A DNA stretch of 64,000 nt from Telmatactis stephensoni. Lineage: Eukaryota; Cnidaria; Anthozoa; Actiniaria; Isophelliidae. The notes beneath the pieces were generated by a model that made no database searches, was not told where the DNA came from, and worked only from the letters and a program-made list of their open reading frames with translations. Of the stretch, positions 1-11,167 are shown piece by piece. The stretch is from positions 248,001 through 312,000 of the forward strand of contig JALIZF010001529.1 of assembly GCA_029948255.1 (NCBI GenBank), in the 5' to 3' direction. The position numbers and the translations under genes were made by a program. Each line of letters begins with the position of its first letter. Positions within the stretch are counted from its first letter, which is position 1.

Positions 1-960
1 TAAAAATGAAAGATGGAAACAATTTACACAATTTCCCTCGCGCTGACTAAGAAGCGCAACAATTTCCCTTAATTTAAAGATAATTGCGCAATATATTTTT
101 GAGCGACTGATAGTCTGGGAAATAACCTCATGATATCCTGTGAATTCAGCTGCCCTGAAGGATGCTCGATGTAATGTGCCCGGTGCAAAATGACTGTATT
201 TTCAGGTTATCGTTCTAACAATCTTTTCTTTCTTTTCTTTTTGGGAATATAGCTGGTAATAAAAGGAAGTAGCGGACTGATTCTGGAAGTCGGTTCACAC
301 AGAAAAGGAAAAACAAAATTTCATATTTTCATGGCTTAATCCTTGATCAAACACTACCAACAATGTTACCCAACTAACGACTTTCACCATTGTTGACTCT
401 ACCATGTTGGATGCATTTGAACACCGCCTTGAGCCAACAGCATCCAACATTTCTTTTGTTCTGTTATCACCTAAGCCTAATAAAATGGCCGACAATGTGT
501 TAGGTCCAACAATGTTGGAAGTATTTGCCTATAAAGCGGGCCTTTAATTGTTGGGAGTGTTTGCCTATAAAGCGGGCCTTAAAATGCTCTCAAAATTGAC
601 AAATGGTACACAGGTGGAACTTTTTGATGTTTTCTAAATCAATTTTAGCCTCAAGCTATAAATATTTTTGACCCTAATCCAAAATTCCAGGACCTTTTTA
701 TGACCACAACCACTTTTCTCAAAATTTCATGGTTTTTCTTGTAATGGCACTTTCAAATTTCATGACGTTTCGTATCTTTCCATCAAATCTTATCACGTCC
801 ACGAATCCTGGACTAGTACAAATTGAGTAAAATGAACAGTGACTTACAGAATCAGTCTACTGGATAACATTACCAGTTATTTGATTTCACTAAAAATTCA
901 AACTACAAAAGAACAATTAATAATCATGCAATTTAACCCACACTTATATATCTCTTTTTC

Positions 961-1058
961 TGTTTTGTACTGAGATTCGTTGTATTTAGCACAGAATTCG
1001 ATTGGATCGTAACTTGTGATCTAATCTCACACGCGTTCTCTCTCTGATTGAGTAAAAT
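961..1058 (-). pseudogene. Decayed duplicate of the CUEDC1 terminal exon
   Basis: About 30-120 bp downstream of the CUEDC1 stop, the minus strand repeats the terminal exon with clear similarity: a shared acceptor-side ACTCA(A/G)TCAGA and an identical 20-base core (AGTTACGATCCAATCGAATT), followed by text encoding SYDPIEF then CAKYNESQYKTEK. In the frame homologous to exon 7, a TGA and a TAG precede SYDPIEF, and there is no matching stop at the expected place. This looks like a tandem exon duplication that has lost function. An alternative-frame terminal exon cannot be excluded. Confidence 0.7.
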
Positions 1059-1086
1059 CCCACAAAAAACACGATAGCTTCATATA

Positions 1087-4000
1087 TCACTTCTCAGCTT
1101 TGTATTGGAATTCGTTGTCTTCGGCATAGAATTCGATTGGATCGTAACTTCTGACCTGACGAGGGTTGTCTGACTGAGTAGATTCCTGAAAAATACACAG
1201 AGTTGTATTGGATAAGCGATAAAAATCACATAAGAAAGTAAATAAAGAGTGTCTCAAAAGTTCGTAGCCTGATTTGTATTTTGGTTAATAGAATAGAATT
1301 TTCTGGACATTTCATGGAAAATCTTGTTGCTGTTCTTAGTTTAATGGCCTTAAAAGTTAGACGTTACTCCTTTCGTCCCATGGAGGGGAATCTGGAATGA
1401 TGCAAGTTTCCGGATTCCTAGAGCTGTCTTATGGATTCAAACGGCCGGATTCTGGAGTCCAAGGGCTGCATTCCGGAGTCCAAGGGCTGGATTCCGGAGT
1501 CCAAGGGCTGGATTCCTGATTCCAAGGGCTAGATTCTGGATTCCAAGGGCGAGATTCCGGATTCCAAGGGCGGGATTCCGGGTTCCAAGGGCTGGATTCC
1601 TGATTCCAAGGGCTGGAGTCCGGATTCCAGGGACTGGATTCCAGATTTCGGATTCCAAAATCAAAATTTTTCGTGGATTCGGGATTCCCTTATATGGGCG
1701 ACTCATTTTAATCTCAAAATGGCTCTTTTCAAATACGTACATTTTTGTCTCACAAGTTGAAGTAGAGGATTTGAGATTCTCGATCTTGATTCATTTTCGA
1801 AATCTAACGAAAGCAAACCACATCAAATCTATAGTGAGACTTTCTCGGGAATGTCTGCCAAAGAAAACTCAAGAATACTTAAAAAATAGAATGTTTTATT
1901 AAGCAAGCGTGCAAAAACGTGCTATTTTTATCATCACTCCGATAGTTATCTCACTTGGTTGTTAAATAACTGTTATAAAAAACAAAGGAGGCCACGTCGG
2001 CTGCTGGAATTCCTCACAAAAATAGGTAGACATAACACAGACTGAGGAGCAATGTACCTCAGTTGGTTAGTGCGCGGCCTTTCCGATGCAAGAGGTCCGA
2101 GTTCAATTCTCTGTCAGATCACCTAACACTTGTTTCGACTTCTTTCCATTCTGTGTAGCTTTAATGAGCTTTAAATCCTCTCAAGTCAGAGCACTGATGG
2201 AGAGAGGGGGTTAAAGAGCGCACTGTCGGCTACCTGGGAGACCAGCGTTCAGCTGAAGGAACTACCGACGCTAAATATTAGTGCTTTACGCTTTAAAAGA
2301 AATCCTAAGAATTGGGGTAATTCAGGGCCAGTCAATAAAAACCTATTGCAATTAGGGAGGGTAGTCTTCATATGGGAATTTAGTTTTCCCTACTACCCTC
2401 CTATTAACCATGTACGTGAATTACGAATTGTGATTAAAGATTAAATCAGGGGTACGAACTTTCGAGACAACCTGTATTAGCGCTTTAAAATGAGGTTTTG
2501 TTGCTAATAAAAAATCGAATGAATGTGTTATTTATCACCTTGGTACAAATGTAAATACAAGAGAGCGTAGATGTGAACAGGAAGAGCAAAGTAAAATAGG
2601 AGGAGCGAAGAGAATAAAGAGGTGGGAAGAAAGCAAGAAAACGAAAATTCGTTTGGAAAGTGGGAAATGGGAAGTGGAGAAAGAGCGAAGATGGGTGATG
2701 TGCTAGTCCCACTGCTTTTTAGTTGAAAAGGATTATGTGCTAATCAATAAAAACCAATGAAAGTCATTGTTAAGCCCTTAGCTATCTTATTAGAAGAACC
2801 CTGTAGGTTAACGAATGATTCGCTTAATTTTGGGTTCCCTGTGGTATCATGAAGGGAAAGGGAAGATTGGGAAGTAATGTAGCAAACAGAACAATCAGTA
2901 AGCCAAATGCTTGATTGCACTTAACCTCCTAAATAAATATACCACAGTTAATGTCAAGTTGAAAAATGGCCTTTGTTTTTGTCTTTTGTCAATCACAAAT
3001 CATACTGAGTTTTGAACTACAACTATTATAGTGAAGCAACTCTGACAACTTTGTTATACTACTGTTTAGCCAAGTTTTTCAATTCAAACATGAAATTTTC
3101 AACTTCAACATGAAAGGCATCTTGGAAAGGATCATACATAGGGCTTATTTTCTTTTATGTAACTAGAACCCCATCCCCTTCAAATATGAGGAGCTAAATA
3201 TGAAAAAATATGCACAAAAAAGACCACAAGTATGCTAAATTACCAGTGATTCTGGTTGTCTGTCTCCTTCCCTGTCTCCTTCATTTGTAATCAACTCCAA
3301 TCTCCCTCCAGCAATATTGTTCAATAGTTCATCTAGAACATGATAACACCAAACATTTATTCATGTAAAACCAGTAATATTGCAAAATAGGTTGCTGGAT
3401 GAGAGGCCTAAACTCCTTTTGACTAGATCAAAAAGATCTACATGTATGGGTAGATTAGACTGCGAGCAGTCCTCCTTTTCCCTCCAGAATCCCAAAATAC
3501 GAGTCCAATCGGACTCGTATTTTGGGATTCTGGAGGGAAAAGGAGGACTGCTCGCAGTCTAGGGTAGATGCAAACATATCCCTAGTGACAGGGCCCAAAA
3601 ACGCTTCACGGTCTCTCATTATAAGGACACCAATGGGTATATAAGCTCAATATTTTGTATACAAGCCCTTTAGAGTAAGGGTCAAAGAAAAAGATATCAA
3701 TGTCAACCAAATGAATGTGAATGCGACCCTGAGATACATGTATAATGCCCTGTACTTTGGGAGAGGTGACATTTTGGTCAGCAAATAGCACATCATCTTC
3801 ATAAATATTTAGCCTAGATTAGCAATTCTTGCCATACGTTTTGAGCAATATTAACACAAATGTAGTCTTCACAGTTTTAATGTATGATGGCCAGTTCAGG
3901 ATGAAAAAATTATGAAAACAGTCAATGATGTGAACCCTAGTAGGATTAAAGCAGCAGCTGGGAAAATGCTTATCTTAAAAGTTTCTTTGCTAATGCAGTT

Positions 4001-7000
4001 TTACAGGGTAAATTCCTTTCCTTTCTTCCCCTTTTCTTCCTCTCCTGTTCTCTGATACCCTTAGTTTTCAAGAAGATTAGGCCTTTTATTTTATGGCAGC
4101 AAGAGGCACCAACAAATAATAATACAGTCAAACTAGTCTATGTTTTCCTACTAAGCTTTGAATATTCAATCTGTTAATGCAATTTTGAATTAGTTTGTTT
4201 TGAACTTTACATTAAAGAATCAAAAATGCAAATAAGGTATTTGTCAGACACCTCAATTTTCATATAATTTTAGCCAACAAAACATCTCTAAAAAGTCATG
4301 ACTGTTTTTATCATATTTACTGTTTATTATTTAATGCAAATACTACAGTAGAATCCCGATTTCTCTAACATCCAAAGGAAACAAAAATAAATTGGTTTGA
4401 GAGATGGAGAGTTGGGAGAAATTGGCATGATGCTGAACTGAAAAAAACTTTTCAAAAAAATATGGCGCATCCTTGTTGTTGTAGATAGAGACCTTTACTA
4501 CCGCAATCACTCAACTGTTAGCACTGCCAATCGATATAGGATTGATTGTGTTTTGAATTTTGGTTGACTCATGTGATCATTTGGAGAACTCCAACTAGTG
4601 ATGTTTCATCAAAGAACAATAGCAGGAAGCAAAATGTCACCAGTTAGACCTCTCCAAATGGTTATGTGAGTCAACCAAAATTCAAAACACGTGTTGCTAA
4701 CAGTTGAGTGATTTTAGTAGTGCAATGTATTTAGTAATAAATTTGCCATTTCTTGAGTAATAAAACTAGAAAATACAACTCGTCAAGAAGCATTAATTTG
4801 TATTCACTTCAAGGCATAAACGTAGTGAAATAAGCACCTTTTCAAAGGTTCGAGTTATCGAAGGTTATTGAAGGTGGTTTGACAATTCCGCAGGAGTTTT
4901 AAATAATTGAGGGTTCAAGAAATTGAAGGTAAAATTACGTGTTATAGAATGAAGCAAATCCAAGGGAAACAACAACTTGTTCAAGTTACTGGCAAGTTTG
5001 AGAAACTGAGGATTTTAAAAATCATGATTCAACTGTAAATCAAGAATGTATTTAATAACAAATTAAATATTAAAAGCCTCATAGGAATTCATGCATGTTC
5101 TAGTTTGACTATCATGCAAGGTGCAAAAAGAACCCACTTTGACAAACACCCACAAATGTTGATAGCAGATTATGGGTCAATAAATGAATTGTGCCAAACA
5201 AACTGTTTCATCTTTTGAAAAATTGGCTTTTAGGAGTCAGGTTTGTGGTTCTCTTATCTGAATTCCAATAATTGAAATGCCCTATGAAAATGGACTATAT
5301 AAATTATTACTGCTAAATTTAGCCCTGGGGGCTACAAGGGAACAACAGTTGTTTACTAGTGGTGTATAATAATTGTATAGTGAAGAGGGGTGGGGCACTA
5401 TTTAAGCAATATAAAACATACACCTAAAGTTCCTAATCTTGCTTTTCTCTTGCTCTACATCTTCCATCATGTTTATATCACAGTGCAGAGACATAAGCGA
5501 TCGTCTTATATTGCTTTTATAAAATATTTTCGACGTTTTTTGAGTGAGCCATGTCTCTGTCCTCTGATATAAACATGGTAGTCAGCCAATCAGCATGCGC
5601 GTTATATCTCAAATATTTTATAAAGCTTTATAAATAGAGCTATAGTGCCCCACCCCTAGTCACCATAAATTTATAAGGTCATAAAGTTATATAATTACCA
5701 TCATCATCATCAAACTCATCCTCCTCCAGTAGATTGCGTGTTGATGCTGCTCCTCCCACCATCAGACTATTGTAGGATTAAGTCAAATATAGAAACATAT
5801 TCATAATATGTCTAATATCTTCAAAATCCCTAAAAAGGGCTAAAATTACCTCCAATGAAGGATCACGTTTTTCATGATCATTACAATGTTTGGTTTAATT
5901 TTTGCCAAAGTACTATAAAAGGATACTTCTTCTGGGTTGTCTTTTTACGGTGAAATATTCTAGCCATCTTATCCAACTTTTTCCTGGTGCCTATAATGAC
6001 AATATATACAAATTCATTCTTTCATGAACAAATACTTTTCATATTTCTGACTATATTACTGACCAATAAGATGTGAAATTCATTGTTTATAAAGTTTTGA
6101 CAAGAACATAGGTATTCAAGGGCATAGAGAAGATTTTGTATGACTATGAAATCAGTGTCATGCCATATTGCCCCATGCTGTATATCCCATCAAAGTTAAC
6201 AGGAAAGAAAATATCAATTCCCAGCTTGGGTCAAACATGGTGCTTCCCTGGGTCTAACCAGCGAATCCCTGGGATCGAATCTCCTCTATTTATACAAGTT
6301 TAGGTATTACAGATTTCCCAAGTAAAATAGAACAGATTCCCAGTTTAGACCCATTAGGAAAGAAAGAACTAAATGATGTGCAGTTTTTGTATGTGTGAAA
6401 ACAACATGACATGGTACAGCATGGTTAAGGCACAAATGTTAAGCTTTGTATACACAACATGACACTGACATCTTCATGGCATACACTGTCTATTTTGCAC
6501 TAACACAAAAATTTATCTGTCAGTTTTGAATAGTTAAAGGCAATGAATGGAACACCAGAGAAAAACTTTCAAATGTCCACTTTTTTTTCATTTACTCACT
6601 CCAAACTTTTTTAAAGTAAAATGTTTGGGGCCAATCACTCAATAGCAATACATGGTCTAAAGCGATCTCTCTAGGAATATTCCCTTTCACTTTTATTTAT
6701 TTAGTACACTTTACAAGGCTTAATACGGAAATAAATACCACATTAACCCATTTTAGTGTTGCAGCGCTTATTTAATTTTTTGGGTTTCCAATGCAGTGCT
6801 TATTCAGGGGTGGTGCTAATTTGAGGGCAACATTTATTAAGAAATCTTAGGCCTCATAAATGATTTAATAAGTGAAGCAAATGTTAACAACAAAATAAAT
6901 GTGCTTCATATGTACAAACCTCTATTTTTTACACAATTTCAACATTGAGTTATATCGTACTTGGTTTTCCTGATTCAATATGAATAAGTGCCACACTGTA

Positions 7001-8885
7001 TGAATAAATGAGGTGTTTATTCGAGGGTGGCGCTCAATTCCCCATTTTGTGCTTAGATGTGGCATTTAATCAAGGGTGGTGCTTAAATGGGGGCAGTGCT
7101 AAAACAAGTAAGTATGGTATTATGAATAAAATAAACATAAATACCTAAGTATCCCATTTGGCATGACGCAAACTAGCTGGCTATATACAAGCATGGTCAA
7201 GAAGCTGAATCTGAACTAGGGATTACGTGGAACAAATTCAGCTTCAACTACTGGCCAGAGCAGGCTCAAACTCGGGGAGCATTGGATTACCAGACCAATA
7301 CTCTGACCACTCGACCATGCTGACTCCATCTTGACTTACTTTTTCCCATATGTTTTAACTTTTCTCTTAATTTTTCTTCATCTTCATGTTGATTCTGTCC
7401 CCCTACTGCTCCTAAACTTGACATGTCTTCTACATTGTCATAAATTGGTGGATTGCTTGTTGCATCAACTACAATGATTAAAACCAAACACATCAAACAT
7501 TGCCTCACAACCACCAATCTACACCCCCCCCCCCCCCTTCCTTATTCCCCCCAAAGGAAGAGGGTGATGTACGATATAATGAATGAAATTTGACTCCCTC
7601 CATGACAATCCTCTACCATCCCTCCCCCAAAACAAACAACTCAAATTTCAGCAGCCCGAGTACAGGGTCCCCTATAGCCCTCTGCAAAATGAAACCATGC
7701 AAAAATATTTTGTCTTTTCACTTGTCACGGATAATTAAAAAATCTCTTTCATGTTCACAATTAAATCACGTTTCACATCAAAGTAAATCAACCATTCACG
7801 TTTCACACAAGCGTATCACGTTCTAAGCAGGATAGCAAATAATTGATAGTTTACCTGTTTTAGGTGTTGTAGAAATACTGGCAGTTGTTGTAGGGCTAAA
7901 GCTGCTATTATTTTGTGCCATACTTCTTTGCTTATCTGAAGGAAAATATAAAAATTTAAAAATTAAAAACAATGAAAGTAAAGTTTTTTCCTGCAATTTC
8001 TTAAAAGTTTAAAAATTGAAGTCATAATTATGATAATTTATAGGCAATAATAATGAATTACGTCCCAGCGGTAATATGATCTATGTTCATTAACTCGACA
8101 AGTATTTGACGTATCACTTGATGAATAAATAAATCAGAATTCCAACACAGAAAATATGTCAACAAAATTGATAGATTTATGAGGCTTTCTTAAATCCCAC
8201 TTAGCACATACCAAGAATAAAAATAAATGTAGATAATGAGCAAAGATTAACGCCATTTGACTATTTTTACGATACCTCTTTCTAGGGACATCATAAAATC
8301 TGTGTTTCGTGTCAGTTCCCGTACGAATTCCTCGTTTTGTAAAAACTTGGCCAATTTCTCATCCTCCAAGAACTGTTCGTGTTTTTGTTCATCAGTTTGC
8401 CGTGTAGTAATCGTGGGGCTAGAAGTTGAGCTTGTGTTTGTTTTAGGAACGCAAGAAAGGCGAAGGAAGTCATCAGGAAGATTCCCTAGTAATGGCGGAT
8501 TCCAAGCCGTGTAAGGCCGAGCAGGCAAAGGTCTTCCTGCCATTACCCCGGTTAAATCTCCCTCTCGAGGAGAATAAGCTGGTGGAGGCTCTGTGGGGCC
8601 AGTATCACTGTAAGAAGGCAAGTGAGGGAAGTCATCTGAGCTCTTACTTTCGTCGTTCCCAGCGCCCATTGAAAGTAGCTGGTCTATGGTAGCATCGACA
8701 AGCCCGTTGTTCGCTCGTAAAACAGCCTCTATTACTTCATCATCCATGTCTGGAAACATGTTTTTAAAGTCTTTCATAGCTGATGTGAATTCTAATTGTC
8801 TTGGTGAGTCGTTTTTTTGGCTGTTCGGGTTACGAGGTGGTCGTGAACGAAGACTTTGCCCAAGCGCAGGAGCAAAAGCCGCCAT
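1087..8885 (-). CDS. CUEDC1: CUE domain-containing protein 1, seven exons, complete
   Basis: Minus-strand exons: 8885-8276, 7935-7855, 7468-7340, 5990-5927, 5766-5699, 3332-3244 and 1185-1087 (TGA). Every junction has GT..AG, phases agree, and the total is 1140 nt (379 aa; vertebrate CUEDC1 is close to this size). A CUE ubiquitin-binding domain lies at residues ~34-74, with the MFP motif at 43-45 and the di-leucine LL at 70-71. Further conserved signatures are [13 protein letters not shown] (~128-140), the FLQNEEF segment at the end of exon 1, KLRDKLKHMGK-like text in exon 3 ([10 protein letters not shown]) and [13 protein letters not shown] in exon 5. PPPAY near residue 100 is a possible WW-domain ligand. 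I chose MAAFAPALG as the start; an upstream in-frame ATG (8921) would add 12 residues. By family it is a cytosolic ubiquitin-binding adaptor whose exact role in cnidarians is unknown. The last intron carries a minisatellite and a SINE-like unit. Confidence 0.93.
1441..1665. repeat. 21-bp minisatellite in CUEDC1 last intron
   Basis: About ten diverged tandem copies of a 21-bp unit containing GGATTCC(G/A)GA and TCCAAGGGCTG. Because 21 is divisible by 3 the minus strand stays open and reads as a repeated IRNPALG peptide, which is an artefact of the repeat. It lies in the CUEDC1 intron between 1186 and 3243. Confidence 0.85.
2045..2235 (+). repeat. tRNA-derived SINE-like unit
   Basis: A tRNA-like head: A-box-like text (TACCTCAGTTGGTTAG, ~2056-2071) and B-box-like GAGTTCAATTC (~2099-2109), with about 30 bases between them, followed by a non-tRNA body. 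A folded tRNA acceptor stem is not evident. It lies in the last CUEDC1 intron. Confidence 0.5.
3457..3563. repeat. Near-perfect 50-bp-arm palindrome (foldback MITE)
   Basis: Arms of about 50 bases beginning AGACTGCGAGCAGTCCTCC meet around a 3-base centre near 3507-3510 and are almost identical in reverse complement. GTAGAT-like text occurs just outside both ends (TAGAT at ~3451 and GTAGAT at ~3564), a possible target duplication. It sits in the CUEDC1 intron between exons 6 and 5. Confidence 0.85.
4500..4720. repeat. Imperfect inverted repeat (MITE-like)
   Basis: Left text GCAATCACTCAACTGTTAGCA (near 4502) is mirrored by TGCTAACAGTTGAGTGATT near 4692. GAATTTTGGTTGACTCA is mirrored by TGAGTCAACCAAAATTC. 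The centre is unpaired. It is intronic in CUEDC1 and has no coding potential. Confidence 0.75.
7206..7330 (-). repeat. tRNA-derived SINE-like head
   Basis: On the minus strand, A-box-like TGGTCGAGTGGTCAGAG (near 7318) is followed after about 30 bases by B-box-like CGAGTTTGAGCC. The unit runs on into a body without tRNA character. It immediately follows the donor of CUEDC1 exon 3 and so is intronic. Confidence 0.5.
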
Positions 8886-8921
8886 GTTATTTCCGTCTTT
8901 CAACTTTTGGTATGAAAACAA

Positions 8922-11167
8922 TCAACCAAAATGGTTATAATGCTCAATATATCTTACAAAAAAGAGCACATAAGACCACTTCACAGTCGGATTGAATCAA
9001 TGAGTACTAGGAGTTTCTTTGTAACAGGTAAAAACGTATTGCAAACTTTTGTCTACATTCGCTTCTTGTCAGCTTCTTGGATCCTTTCAACTAAACAAAA
9101 AGTTGTCGTTACCAGGCTCTGACGTTCAAGTTACGTTCTAGAGGTTGACCCTAGGGATGAGAAGGACGGGAACATTTGCAATTGACGTTGTTGGAGAAAT
9201 AATATCACCTAGCTTTCATTAGCCTCAATTATGAATAGTTTTCACCAAATCTGATAATTAAGTTTCTAACCATTACTATTTTAGGCTGATGAAGAAAAAT
9301 ATTTTGAATATGCAAACAATGCTTCAATTCTCTTGTAAATACATCCGTTCCAACTCTTACAGGAATCCCCCTGATTTGCATTACTGTTGGTTTAGTCAGC
9401 ACTTTGATTAATTTACTAAATTTAACTTATTACTAAATATTCAAAGGTATGAATTGGGTATCAATTTCCCAAGTTTTACCGGGGGGGGGGGGGGGGGGGG
9501 GGGGGTACTCAACCCCATTTTGGATAGGGGTGTGCCACCAGAGTTCTAGAAACCTGACCCTGTTTAAGACACTCGAAAGTGAAAAAATCATACCCTCTTC
9601 AAGGACAAATGAGAAGAAAATCAACCCTAGCCTAGACAAAAAATGGCTGAGGTGCTTTTTCGTTTATTTTGAATATCGTACCCTATCTAAGACACGGAAA
9701 ATTATAGATCCTGTTTAAGACAATTTTGGGTAAATGTATACCCTGTTCAAGACAGCAGGGTCAAAAACCATACCCTATCCAGCGGCACATACCCATATAG
9801 CAAATATATGGGAGTACCCCCCCCTCCCCCGGGTATTCAGGGTATGTATTTTCCATTAACCTTAATCACAACCACAGTATCATCTATCCCTAGCTGGCCA
9901 TGAGAGATCTAATATCAGCTCAAGTACCATTTTGATAGGATATACAACAGCATGTGGTCTTATTGTCATCTTTTATGATATATATAAATGTATCCTTTGT
10001 CATAGACAGGGTATGGGAATTCAAGTTTTTCTGTCATAAACAGGGTAACCATTTGAGGATCCCAGCAGAACACTCCTACCCAAATCCTGTGTGAGTACCC
10101 CCTGGACTATAAGACTCTAATTACATCCATTGTACAGCACAAATATTTCAGCTCCAATCTGATTGCTTACAGTTTGCTTGGTTATTAGCACACATTTCAC
10201 TTTTTAACCAAGCTAACACCAAATCAGCTCTGAATAAACAAGGCATGACAAAATTATCTTTCCTTACAAATTTGTGCTCCATATATGAAATAGCTTTTAC
10301 GTGATGTGGTTTTAAAAACTAAATTTTACAGTGGGAATGTATGGGCTCATTAGCGCTTTTGTCCCCAAGAAATTTGAAAGCTGACATCTCATGTAATATT
10401 TCATGTCAAGAGCTAAAAATCTTGTAGATTGCTTACATACATAAGATCTTTTCAGTTTGGGACTCAATTTGTAATTATTATTTCCACCTTATACTAATGA
10501 GCAAAATGTTGTAGACAGGAATCCACCTATAATAGGCCCATTGCCAGGGGGATTTGAAGGGTCAAATGAACCCCTCCTTCCTCCTACTCTTCAATGAATA
10601 TAAAGATGTACTGAATATAAAAAATACTGAATTTGTAAATGCATTAAGAGTGGCACAATTTCAGGTCTTTCAGATGTTCTGGCAATGGGCCTGGGCAATT
10701 CAATAAAGCATCACAATATTAGGATTATTTATTTTTAATTTTCACAGCACTTCCGACTTTCAGTGTTTTGCAATATTTTGATGTCCTTTTCATGCATTTA
10801 TGATTTACTAGAAACTGTAATACATAGTTGGACATTTACCACATGAATTTTATAGTAATGTGTAGTTCAGGAAAATATCCATACCCCCACCACTGAAGGA
10901 ATTTGTAAATTTTTCTTCCAAACAATGTAATTTTGTTCTTTCTCTGACCCCCTTCCCTCTAGAATTTCCAATTCCCTCCATGGTATGGACTGTGTAGTGG
11001 CAGCCCAAGGCGCCATCCTATGCTCACAATCTACCATGCATGTTATATGTTTTTGTAAAGCGCCTAGAGCAGATTTTGGATAGGCGCTATATAAGTGTTC
11101 ATTATTCATTATTATGGTGGGTGACTATGGATATATTCTGGAACCACACAATAATATTTTAAATGTT
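8922..11167. other. Spacer between CUEDC1 and DENR, repeats only
   Basis: This holds the CUEDC1 upstream region, a 25-base G homopolymer (9481-9505) and the C-rich/G-rich ends of a repeat with recurrent ACCCTGTTTAAGACA-type text (~9440-10090). Near 11040-11113 is GCGCTATATAAGTGTTCATT followed by ATTATTATT, which resembles the 3' tail shared by many marine SINEs and LINEs. I found no exon with coding support here. Confidence 0.6.

Noticed and set aside
1437..1742. Minus-strand 101-codon ORF reading IRNPALG repeats
   Set aside because: Product of a 21-bp minisatellite within the last CUEDC1 intron.
9481..9505. G-quadruplex regulatory element
   Set aside because: A 25-base pure G homopolymer adjoining a repeat end; its length is unreliable in sequencing and no gene context supports a role.
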